In this document: positions 57,226-64,000 of the stretch, one piece after another
How positions within the stretch are numbered: position 1 is the stretch's first letter
How the letters are laid out: every line of letters begins with the position of its first letter
Assembly: GCA_942491115.1 (NCBI GenBank)
Contig: CALNZV010000007.1
Location: forward strand, 682,001 to 746,000
From: CALNZV01 sp942491115
Lineage (GTDB): Bacteria; Desulfobacterota; Desulfobacteria; Desulfobacterales; UBA5852
Direction: 5' to 3'
Length of the DNA stretch: 64,000 nucleotides
Translations under genes and position numbers: made by a program
Notes under the pieces: generated by a model
The model's database searches: none
What the model saw: only the letters and a program-made list of their open reading frames with translations
What the model was told of the DNA's origin: nothing

Positions 57226-58104
57226 TCACTCCACCATCAGCGCAGCCTTAAAAACCTGCCACTCCGGATGGATGGCGGCGATGCGAACGCTGGCGTGGTG
57301 AGCCGTGTCCGCATCCTTAAACAGTCCATAGACCGCCGATCCGGTTCCCGACATGAGGGCACCACCTGCACCCCAAGAGACCAACGCCTTTTTAGCGGTC
57401 CCGATGGCCGGGTAGTCCGTCATCGTCACCGATTCGAGATCATTGCAAAGATGGGCCCGCAGATTGAAAAGGTTTTCGCCAAAAAGGGACTTTTTAAGTT
57501 TTTTTTGGCATTTTGTCAATGTCAAACTCAGTCGTCCAAAGGCATCGGCGGTGGATACGCCAAAGCCGGGATAGATGATGACGGCCGTCATTGGCGGCAG
57601 CCCCCGATACGATTCGAGCCGTTCTCCGATGCCCCTCGCAATGGCTGGCCCCGACTGTAAAAAAAAAGGCACATCCGCTCCGATCGACGCCCCGATACGG
57701 TTCAACTCCAGGGGTGTGATCGGATCGCCCAAATACCGGTTCAAGGCTAAGAGAACGGAGGCGGCATTGCTGCTCCCACCGCCAAGACCTGCGCCGACCG
57801 GAATGGATTTATCGATACGGAAGGCCATTCCATGAGGCAACGCAGCCGGTGATCCTCTCAAGGCGCTGCGGAGGGCATTCACAGCCTGGCAAACCAGGTT
57901 GGTCTCGTCGGAAGGGACACCAGGATGCTCGCAGCGGACCCGGATACCCTTCCCGTCGAATCGGAGACGGATCCGATCAAACAATGCCACCGGGCACATC
58001 AGCGTTTCAAGGGTGTGGTATCCATCGGAGCGCCGACCCGTGACGGATAAAAACAGGTTGATCTTCGCGGGTGAACGAAGATCCACGATGCCATGATGGT
58101 CCAT
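57226..58104 (-). CDS. ispE: 4-diphosphocytidyl-2-C-methyl-D-erythritol kinase IspE
   Basis: From the ATG at 58104 the protein has 292 residues. IspE is the GHMP kinase of the MEP isoprenoid pathway. It starts SPAKINLFLSVTGRRSDGYH with the substrate-binding Lys, and has the ATP loop PVGAGLGGGSSNAASVL at about 96-112. GADVPFFL and GVSTADAF follow, and the C-terminal GTGSAVYGLF. It is cytoplasmic. AAGGGG is upstream of the ATG. The tRNA-Gln gene follows about 46 bp downstream. Confidence 0.94.
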   Translation of the reverse strand: MDHHGIVDLRSPAKINLFLSVTGRRSDGYHTLETLMCPVALFDRIRLRFDGKGIRVRCEHPGVPSDETNLVCQAVNALRSALRGSPAALPHGMAFRIDKSIPVGAGLGGGSSNAASVLLALNRYLGDPITPLELNRIGASIGADVPFFLQSGPAIARGIGERLESYRGLPPMTAVIIYPGFGVSTADAFGRLSLTLTKCQKKLKKSLFGENLFNLRAHLCNDLESVTMTDYPAIGTAKKALVSWGAGGALMSGTGSAVYGLFKDADTAHHASVRIAAIHPEWQVFKAALMVE

Positions 58105-58173
58105 TGTCGACCCCTTGCCTCTCCCGGCGGGTCGATCCCGGCGGTTACCCACCCCCAGGGGCCACCGAGACCC

Positions 58174-58494
58174 TTAGCCCTTTTCCTTCACATAGAGAAT
58201 CCGCAGATCGTACAAAATGCTCTTTAGAAGATTTTCTTCATCCTTGGTCAGGTTGCCCCGGGTTTTCTCCTCCAGCATAGTCATGATGTCGATGGTCTGT
58301 TTGGCCAGGGGCAGGTTTTTTGTTTTCTGACTGGTTCCCGGTTCTTCGAGCAGCCCGAGTTGGACAAGCACCGATGAGTTCAGGGAAAAGATGAAGGTCG
58401 AAAAATCGATCTTCGGCATCTGGGTGCCCGACAGGGTGTCCTCCCGCGCTGATGGGGCGGTTCCGTCGGCATTTTCTTTTTCGTTCTCTGCCAT
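58174..58494 (-). CDS. DUF1844 family protein
   Basis: The 106-residue protein has a disordered acidic start and then the DUF1844 core: IDFSTFIFSLNSSVLVQLGL, a gap, LPLAKQTIDIMTMLEEKTRGNL, and DEENLLKSILYDLRILYV. This small domain is common in deltaproteobacteria and related groups. Its function is not known. It is likely cytoplasmic. It lies between serA and ispE on the minus strand, with 146 bp and 69 bp gaps. Confidence 0.85.
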   Translation of the reverse strand: MAENEKENADGTAPSAREDTLSGTQMPKIDFSTFIFSLNSSVLVQLGLLEEPGTSQKTKNLPLAKQTIDIMTMLEEKTRGNLTKDEENLLKSILYDLRILYVKEKG

Positions 58495-58640
58495 GAGGCT
58501 TTCTCCTCTGGGTCCGTGGGCGCCCTCTGCCGGTTCAGAGGATTTCGCCGCTCATTGTTGGGGGGGGCCGACCACCTTCCGGCCCCTTGTATCGGTTCCG
58601 ATAATCGATATCCCGAAACGGTTTCTAGGACAGATTCTTG

Positions 58641-60221
58641 TTAAAATTCAAGGGGTAGCACCATCTTGACCATGGGCAGTTCTCTGAGCTCTTTTTGAAC
58701 AAACTCGGGGATGGGCGTATCGGTACACAGGAAAATGATGTTCCGATTCCCTTCCTCCTCCTGGCCGACCTGCATGCGACCGATATTGATGTCATGGTTG
58801 CCCAGTGTGGTGCCGATACTGCCGATGGCCCCGGGTTTGTCCTCGTTGTGAATGAGAGCCAGATGACCCGAGGGGATCAATTCTAAACGGAATTTGTCGA
58901 TTTGGACGATGCGGGGCTCCTTTTTCCCGTAAATCGTTCCGGCCACCATGTGGCGCATGTGGGTGGTTTCGACGGTGACCCGGATCAGATTGATAAAATC
59001 CTCCCCGTCGCCGCTGGCCGTCTCGGTCACCCGCATCCCCATCTCTTTTGCCAGGAGGATCGCATTCACAAAATTTACCTCGTCACGGACCATCGGGGTC
59101 AGGAACCCCTTGACAACGGCGCTGCTGACCGGCGAGAGGTCGAGATTGTTAAAATCGCCGAGATATTCGATGGATATTTCTTTGATAGGCCCGCAAACCA
59201 GTTGAGCCTGAAGGGAGCCTAAGCTGTCGCCGAGCTCCAGATACGGGGTCAACTTCTGCAACATATCCCCAGACACCGACGGTGCGTTGACCGCGTTGGT
59301 AATGGTGCCGTTTTTCAGATAGTCCATGATTTGGCCGGCGATGGCGGCGGCCACATTGACCTGGGCCTCGGCAGTGGAAGCACCCAGATGGGGGGTGCAG
59401 ATAAAGCGGTCGAATTCAAACAGCGGAGAGGATTGGGGCGGCTCGGTGTCGAACACATCCAGGGCGGCACCACTCACTTTGCCGGATTTCATTGCCTTGT
59501 AAAGATCGGCTTCATTGACGATGCCTCCCCTGGAACAGTTGATCAGCATCACGCCGTCTTTCATCCGCTCGAAAGCCCCTCGGTTGATCAGGTTCACGGT
59601 TTCTCTGAGTTTGGGCACATGCAAGGTGATGACATCCGACCGTCTGTAGAGTTCCTCAAGGGAAGCGCTTTCGTAGCCGGCCGATCGAATATGCTCCGGG
59701 GAGACAAAGGGATCGAAGATGACGACCTCCATCTTCAGCCCCCGGGCCCGATCGGCAACGATGGCACCGATTTTGCCGAATCCGATCAATCCAAGGGTTT
59801 TACCGTAAATTTCGCGACCCTGAAGCTGCTTCTTTTCCCATCGCCCCTCTCTAAGAGAAGCGGTACCTGCCGGTATGTTGCGGCATAAGGCCATCATCAT
59901 GGCAATGGCGTGCTCGGCGGTGGTCACCACATTGCCGAGGGGCGTGTTCATGACCACGACGCCATGCTTGGACGCCGCATCGATGTCCACGTTGTCCAGG
60001 CCGATCCCGGCCCGTCCAACGACTCTCAACCGGGGTGCTGCCGCCAATAGGTCTTCGGTAACCTTGGTCGCACTACGGATGACCAGTGCATCGTATTCAC
60101 CGATGACGGCCTTGAGTTCTTCGGGGTCGAGCCCCGTTTTGACATCGACGTCGATATCCGGGTCCGCATTGAACAGGTCGATGCCAATGCTGCCCAGGTT
60201 GTCGCTCACCAATACTCTCAT
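58641..60221 (-). CDS. serA: D-3-phosphoglycerate dehydrogenase SerA
   Basis: The 526-residue cytoplasmic enzyme starts serine synthesis by oxidising 3-phosphoglycerate. It has the NAD loop LGLIGFGKIGAIVADRARG at about 143-161, the catalytic Arg, Glu and His regions (INCSRGGIVNEADLY; CTPHLGASTAEAQ), then the intervening ASB domain and a C-terminal ACT domain (LALIHNEDKPGAIGSIGTTL). This is the long, type 1 form, likely controlled by serine binding to ACT. GGGAGA precedes the ATG. A divergent gene starts 154 bp away. Confidence 0.95.
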   Translation of the reverse strand: MRVLVSDNLGSIGIDLFNADPDIDVDVKTGLDPEELKAVIGEYDALVIRSATKVTEDLLAAAPRLRVVGRAGIGLDNVDIDAASKHGVVVMNTPLGNVVTTAEHAIAMMMALCRNIPAGTASLREGRWEKKQLQGREIYGKTLGLIGFGKIGAIVADRARGLKMEVVIFDPFVSPEHIRSAGYESASLEELYRRSDVITLHVPKLRETVNLINRGAFERMKDGVMLINCSRGGIVNEADLYKAMKSGKVSGAALDVFDTEPPQSSPLFEFDRFICTPHLGASTAEAQVNVAAAIAGQIMDYLKNGTITNAVNAPSVSGDMLQKLTPYLELGDSLGSLQAQLVCGPIKEISIEYLGDFNNLDLSPVSSAVVKGFLTPMVRDEVNFVNAILLAKEMGMRVTETASGDGEDFINLIRVTVETTHMRHMVAGTIYGKKEPRIVQIDKFRLELIPSGHLALIHNEDKPGAIGSIGTTLGNHDINIGRMQVGQEEEGNRNIIFLCTDTPIPEFVQKELRELPMVKMVLPLEF

Positions 60222-60375
60222 ACCGTCTCCCTTGCTGACTCACAGGTTACACAGACCAAAGGCGCGCGAATCGTAATGAATTTTTGAGGTGGATTCAACA
60301 GGAAAAATCGAGTAAGAAAAGGGCCAACCGCCTTTATGGCTGCGCGGCGGGAATAGACATCGGGGAGAGGAAAAC

Positions 60376-61272
60376 ATGACCGAACGCGAAAAATGGCGTC
60401 TGGGGTGGATCGGCACCGGCGTCATGGGCCGATGGATGTGCCAGCACCTGGTCGCGGCAGGTTATCCCGTCGTGGTCAATAATCGGACACCAGCCAAAGC
60501 CCAGCCCTTGATCGATTCGGGAGCGACCTGGGCCGAGAACCCCTCCGCGGTTGCCCAAACCGCCGACGTTGTATTCACCATGATCGGATTCCCGGAAGAT
60601 GTGGAGGCCGTTTATTTCGGAGACAAAGGACTCCTCGGGGCGTCCCGCATGGGCACCATCCTGGTGGACATGACCACGACCCGTCCGTCCTTGGCGAAAC
60701 GCATCGGCGACGCCGCCCGAGAGCATGGCGCGGTTGCCATCGATGCACCGGTATCCGGCGGCGATGTTGGAGCTAAAAATGCCCAGTTGTCCATCATGGT
60801 CGGCGGCGACAGGCAAACGGCGGAGCGACTGACGCCTCTGTTCGACATCATGGGGAAAACCGTCGTGTACCAGGGGCCGTCGGGAGCCGGTCAGCACACC
60901 AAAATGTGCAACCAGATCGTCATTGCCGGAACCATGATTGGCGTCTGCGAATCTCTCCTCTACGGTTATCGCGCGGGGCTGGACCTCGAAGTGATGTTGA
61001 CCAGCATATCCGGAGGGGCTGCCGCCTGCTGGTCACTGGACCATCTGGCCCCTCGGATATTGAACCGGAATTTCGACCCGGGCTTTTTTGTCGATCATTT
61101 CGTGAAAGACATGGGGATCGCCCTCGACGAGGCCAGACGGATGGGGGTGTCGCTTCCCGGTCTGGCCCTGGTCAACCAGCTCTATCTGTCGGCCAAAGCA
61201 AACGGCCACGGGCGATCCGGCACCCATGCCCTCATGCTGGCGTTGGAACAGATGAGCGGCATCGAACCCTAA
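60376..61272 (+). CDS. 3-hydroxyisobutyrate dehydrogenase family oxidoreductase
   Basis: The 298-residue enzyme is a beta-hydroxyacid dehydrogenase. The N-terminal dinucleotide loop GWIGTGVMGRWMCQHLV is at about 9-25, followed by DAPVSGGDVGAKNAQLSIM, the substrate-binding block, and GAGQHTKMCNQ with the catalytic Lys at about 176. The NNRTPAK after the second strand (Arg rather than Asp) suggests NADP preference. Possible substrates include hydroxyisobutyrate, tartronate semialdehyde or succinic semialdehyde. It is divergent from serA and convergent with mlaA. Confidence 0.9.
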   Translation: MTEREKWRLGWIGTGVMGRWMCQHLVAAGYPVVVNNRTPAKAQPLIDSGATWAENPSAVAQTADVVFTMIGFPEDVEAVYFGDKGLLGASRMGTILVDMTTTRPSLAKRIGDAAREHGAVAIDAPVSGGDVGAKNAQLSIMVGGDRQTAERLTPLFDIMGKTVVYQGPSGAGQHTKMCNQIVIAGTMIGVCESLLYGYRAGLDLEVMLTSISGGAAACWSLDHLAPRILNRNFDPGFFVDHFVKDMGIALDEARRMGVSLPGLALVNQLYLSAKANGHGRSGTHALMLALEQMSGIEP

Positions 61273-61299
61273 GGCTCCGGTGTGCCCCACCCTCTGGTG

Positions 61300-62088
61300 T
61301 TATCGGTTGACGAGCTGATGGCGGTTCTGGAGGTAAGCGTCTTTCAAGGCGTCGTAGGGAGATATCGCCGCCGCTTTGAGGGCTTCGTAATCGCCGATAC
61401 GAAGAGATGTGCGGTTCACGATCTCGTAGCCACGGGTCCCAAGCCTCAGTTCCAAGGGCTCCACGTAAGTAACGGGATCCAAGAAATAGTCCCCTACCTT
61501 GCCGACGGAATCCCGAAGGGTCGAAGGCCCAAGCACGGGCCAAATGATGAAAAACCCGTTTCCGAATCCCCAGTGGCCGAGGGTCTGGCCGAAATCCTCC
61601 GGACTCGAGGCCAGCTCTGGGTAGTTGTCGGCTGCGTTTCCGAATCCCAGCCCCCCTTCGATCAAGTTGATGACGAACCGACCGGACTCTGCCGACGCCC
61701 GGTCACCCTTTCCCTGGAGGGCACTGTTGACGATACGGATGGGGGCGGTGATATTGGTGAAGAAGTTGTTGACCCCCCTCCGGACCACCTCCGGGACCAC
61801 GTACCGATACCCCTGGGCGACGGGTTTTAGGATCCAGAAATAGAGCTTGTCGTTGACGTGGAACATGGCCCGATTCCATGGCTCAATCGGATCCGGAACC
61901 GCCGGGACCACTCCGGCATCCTCATCCTCCCAGTCCTCGAGCGCCTCATCCCATTCATCGGTTTCCTCTTCCGATACCCTGGTATCCTCGGCCCAGGCCC
62001 GGACGCCGGGACCGTTGCCGGCAGGGGAGGCCGCCACCAGCAGTATGGCGAGGGCCAGCAGGCCTATAGAATGCACGATGGTTTTCAC
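61300..62088 (-). CDS. mlaA: MlaA family outer-membrane lipid asymmetry protein, without lipobox
   Basis: The 262-residue protein is of the MlaA/VacJ family, which removes surface phospholipid from the outer membrane. Blocks seen are DPIEPWNRAMFHVNDKLYFW, GVNNFFTNITAPIRIVNS, RFVINLIEGGLG, DFGQTLGHWGFGNGFF and PVLGPSTLRDSVG. E. coli MlaA is a lipoprotein, but here the signal peptide (residues about 1-33) has no Cys and probably ends at AWA. A strongly acidic linker (about 37-56) follows. It is the last gene of the mla series and receives lipid with MlaC. Confidence 0.9.
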   Translation of the reverse strand: MKTIVHSIGLLALAILLVAASPAGNGPGVRAWAEDTRVSEEETDEWDEALEDWEDEDAGVVPAVPDPIEPWNRAMFHVNDKLYFWILKPVAQGYRYVVPEVVRRGVNNFFTNITAPIRIVNSALQGKGDRASAESGRFVINLIEGGLGFGNAADNYPELASSPEDFGQTLGHWGFGNGFFIIWPVLGPSTLRDSVGKVGDYFLDPVTYVEPLELRLGTRGYEIVNRTSLRIGDYEALKAAAISPYDALKDAYLQNRHQLVNR

Positions 62089-62139
62089 GATGTCGTCACC
62101 TCATCGCCGCTGACACGGGCGGGCGGTCTTCACCCGTGA

Positions 62140-62763
62140 TTATCCCTTTGACGCGGCCGATTTCTGCTCGTCAACCTTTTCCCTCAACCGATCGATAAGC
62201 ACCTCTGGAGAGTCCTTCATCAATATCTCGTCGAATTGGGTTCGATAATTCTTGACCAGGCTGATCCCCTCCACCCTGACGTCGTAGACGCGCCACCTGC
62301 CATCTATGCTCTTCAGACTGTAGTCCACGGGGATATCGCCCTTGGCGCTTATGATCCGCGCTTTGACCCGGGCCAGGGGTTTGGAAGCGTGGATCTCCTG
62401 GCTGTCGAAGGACACCGTTTCATCCTTGTAGGCCGTCTGGACTTGATCCAAGTAGGTGTTTCCCAGCAGCTGGGTAAACAACTCGACAAATTCCTTTTGC
62501 TGGCCAGGGTCGAGTCTCCTCCAGTTCCGAGCCAGTGCCCGCTTGGAAACCTCCTCGAAATCGAATACCGATTCGATCAGGGCCCAGATTTTATCTCGCT
62601 GCTCATCCTTGAAGGCTGGATCTTGGTAACGGGGGTCGCTCAACAGGGCGAGGCTTTCTTCCAGGGGCCCCTTGATGGTATCGATGGGCTCCAGCGCAAA
62701 AACAGACCCAACGGCGACCCACCAGAACAACAGGGTGATTGCAGCTATTCGTGTCATGGCCAT
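62140..62763 (-). CDS. mlaC: Periplasmic lipid-binding protein MlaC
   Basis: The 207-residue protein has a signal peptide cleaved near VFA|LE (about 22-24) and the MlaC/Ttg2D fold. Marks are FDFEEVSKRALARNWRRL at about 69-86, FVELFTQLLGNTYLDQ, VDYSLKSIDGRWRVYDVRVEGISLV in parts (YSLKSIDGRWRVYDVRVEG), and NYRTQFDEIL. MlaC carries phospholipid between the MlaA and MlaFED complexes. GGAGG lies 9 nt before the ATG. It is between mlaD and mlaA. Confidence 0.92.
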   Translation of the reverse strand: MAMTRIAAITLLFWWVAVGSVFALEPIDTIKGPLEESLALLSDPRYQDPAFKDEQRDKIWALIESVFDFEEVSKRALARNWRRLDPGQQKEFVELFTQLLGNTYLDQVQTAYKDETVSFDSQEIHASKPLARVKARIISAKGDIPVDYSLKSIDGRWRVYDVRVEGISLVKNYRTQFDEILMKDSPEVLIDRLREKVDEQKSAASKG

Positions 62764-62806
62764 AATATATCGTCCTCCAGTCGTTCTCTTTGTCTTCAGA
62801 TGCGCC

Positions 62807-63253
62807 TTAGACGTTGCCGAATACGTATTTGCTGATCAACGCTTCGATATCGAGCGCAGACTCGGTTTCGACAATGACATCCCCCGGTTCCAGAAGGTCT
62901 TCTGATCCCCCCGGGGTTAGGTTGATGTATTTGTCTCCGATGAGGCCCGAGGTTTTCACCGACGCGATGGTGTCGTCGCCCAGCGCAATTTCGTTTTGAA
63001 TTCTCATCTTAACCACCGCCACCATGAGGTCCTTGTCCAGGTAGATCCGTTCGACTTTTCCAACGGGAACACCCGCCATTTGAACGCTGGAGCCCGATTT
63101 CAGGCCGCCGACGGACTGAAATTTGGCCTCTATAATATAGTGCTTGCCAGCGAAAAACTCCATCCGACCCAGGCGAATCGTCAAATAGGCGATGCAAACG
63201 ATGCCGATAAGGACAAAAATCCCGACAGCAGCTTCTACGGTCCCTCTCTTCAT
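62807..63253 (-). CDS. mlaD: Phospholipid-transport MCE protein MlaD
   Basis: The 148-residue protein has one N-terminal membrane anchor (about 9-26) and a single MCE domain (YIIEAKFQSVGGLKSGSSVQ; AGVPVGKVERIYL), then IGDKYINLTPGGS and the short C-terminal helix. MlaD forms a hexameric ring that holds the membrane complex to the periplasm. GGAGGT precedes the ATG. It lies 15 bp after the mlaF-like gene and 43 bp before mlaC. The length is similar to E. coli MlaD. Confidence 0.94.
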   Translation of the reverse strand: MKRGTVEAAVGIFVLIGIVCIAYLTIRLGRMEFFAGKHYIIEAKFQSVGGLKSGSSVQMAGVPVGKVERIYLDKDLMVAVVKMRIQNEIALGDDTIASVKTSGLIGDKYINLTPGGSEDLLEPGDVIVETESALDIEALISKYVFGNV

Positions 63254-63268
63254 GTGACCTCCAAAAGA

Positions 63269-64000
63269 TCAGCAAACGCTGAACTCAAAAAATTTCTGCT
63301 GGGATGCCAGCGCATCGGTCAGAACAGCCTCAGGAGATTCATTGGTCTTCGCCTCTGCATACCCGACACTGACCGATATACAGAACCCAGTAAGGGGCTT
63401 AAATGGAACAATGTCGGTTCCCTTCAGTTCTCTGGATAATTTCCCGCACACGCTCTTGGCCTGTTCAAGCCGGGTGTAGGGCAAAATCAGTAGGAGCGAA
63501 TTGAGGCCGTTTCGAGCGCAGGTATCCGTGAGACGGAGCCGGCGCTGAATCTGACCGGCAAGGTTGATCAAGACTTCCTGCCCGGCCATCGATCCCCCTT
63601 TGGCAGTGATCTCATCAAAGTTGTCCACCGTAAGCACTAGCAGGCAAAAAGGGACCCGATGCCGCTGCAACCGAGCCATTTCCTCTCTGAATTTCTGTTC
63701 CCAGAATGTGCTGGGCGCCGCTTCCGTTTCAATGGAGATCTCGGACTCGAACCCCCTGATAAACTGGTGGATGATCGGATCGGAAATCTTCGTCAGTTCC
63801 TCAGGAACCCCGGAAAAAATGATCCGCCCCTCGTGGAGCATGGCAATTCGCTGAGAAAAATAGAACACATCGGGGATGTCGTGGCTGATAATGACACCGG
63901 TGAATCCAAATCGCTTCTGGTAGTCCGATATCATGTTGTGGACGGCATTTTTTCGAACGGGATCGAGCCCTGTGGTGGGCTCGTCAAACAAAATGATTTC
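63269..64000 (-). CDS. mlaF: MlaF-like ABC ATPase with degenerate GGDEF-like C-terminal domain (5' end outside window)
   Basis: The gene starts beyond the window end, and 243 C-terminal residues are visible. The first 95 are the end of an ABC ATPase: Walker B/D-loop LFDEPTTGLDP at about 4-14 and the switch His40 in ISHD, then the MlaF-type end. After a linker, residues about 117-240 follow the pattern of a GGDEF domain: LVLTVDNFDEI, GQEVLINLAGQIQRRLRLTD, then the signature place, which reads NGLNS (164-168) instead of GGDEF, ISVSVGYA and a final ALASQQKFFEF helix. Without the signature, cyclase activity is not expected; it may be a binding or regulatory domain. The family assignment to MlaF rests on the neighbouring mlaD. 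Confidence 0.85.
   Translation of the reverse strand, partial: EIILFDEPTTGLDPVRKNAVHNMISDYQKRFGFTGVIISHDIPDVFYFSQRIAMLHEGRIIFSGVPEELTKISDPIIHQFIRGFESEISIETEAAPSTFWEQKFREEMARLQRHRVPFCLLVLTVDNFDEITAKGGSMAGQEVLINLAGQIQRRLRLTDTCARNGLNSLLLILPYTRLEQAKSVCGKLSRELKGTDIVPFKPLTGFCISVSVGYAEAKTNESPEAVLTDALASQQKFFEFSVC

Noticed and set aside
1..64000. Mobile elements, prophage or genomic islands.
   Set aside because: No transposase, integrase, long terminal repeats or att-like duplications were seen. The single tRNA gene has no integrase next to it, and the base composition is even apart from short promoter regions.

Overview
The window looks like a chromosome segment from a GC-rich, Gram-negative, strictly or largely anaerobic bacterium of the Desulfobacterota (Desulfobacterales/Desulfosarcinaceae-like). 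The reasons are an rnf operon headed by a multihaem cytochrome c, separate genes for the two halves of PurH, a membrane pyrophosphatase, CarD, outer-membrane lipid-transport (Mla) genes, and an MurE with the meso-diaminopimelate motif. The lineage is an inference from gene content. No insertion sequence, prophage, CRISPR array or rRNA was seen.

Layout. 1-11 kb: the end of a class A penicillin-binding protein, a SPOR-domain membrane protein, an HU protein, a coiled-coil protein behind a strong promoter and a three-hairpin leader, an Smr-domain protein with three 60-residue repeats, a HSDL2-like SDR, a cluster of secreted proteins of unknown role, an MFS exporter and an MBL-fold hydrolase. 11-25.6 kb: housekeeping and accessory genes. 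These include an M24 peptidase, a universal stress protein, two TrmO/TsaA-family proteins, a tightly packed series of three alpha/beta hydrolases plus a GIY-YIG protein, a sigma-54-type promoter before a small Arg-rich membrane protein, RecD2, threonine aldolase, split purH, an HD protein and a flavin-binding PPOX protein.

25.8-43.7 kb: an AT-rich control region with an MraZ operator, then a compact division and cell wall (dcw) cluster: mraZ-rsmH-ftsL-ftsI-murE-murF-mraY-murD-ftsW-murG-murC-ftsQ-ftsA-ftsZ, followed by a radical SAM protein. murB and ddl are absent from it. 44-51 kb: a five-haem cytochrome and rnfCDGEAB. Here RnfC appears to lack the usual NADH-binding glycine loop, while RnfB carries a 500-residue GltD/NfnB-like FAD/NAD(P)H module. 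This is the most notable feature of the window and suggests that the pyridine-nucleotide site has moved from RnfC to RnfB.

51-60 kb, minus strand: carD-rluD, and serA, a DUF1844 protein, ispE, tRNA-Gln, prs, rplY, pth and hppA, the last ending at a strong terminator. 60-64 kb: a hydroxyisobutyrate-dehydrogenase-like protein and a minus-strand mlaF-mlaD-mlaC-mlaA series. The MlaF ATPase, cut by the window end, has a C-terminal domain resembling a degenerate GGDEF domain.

All functions are read from motifs and remembered family features. No database search was possible.
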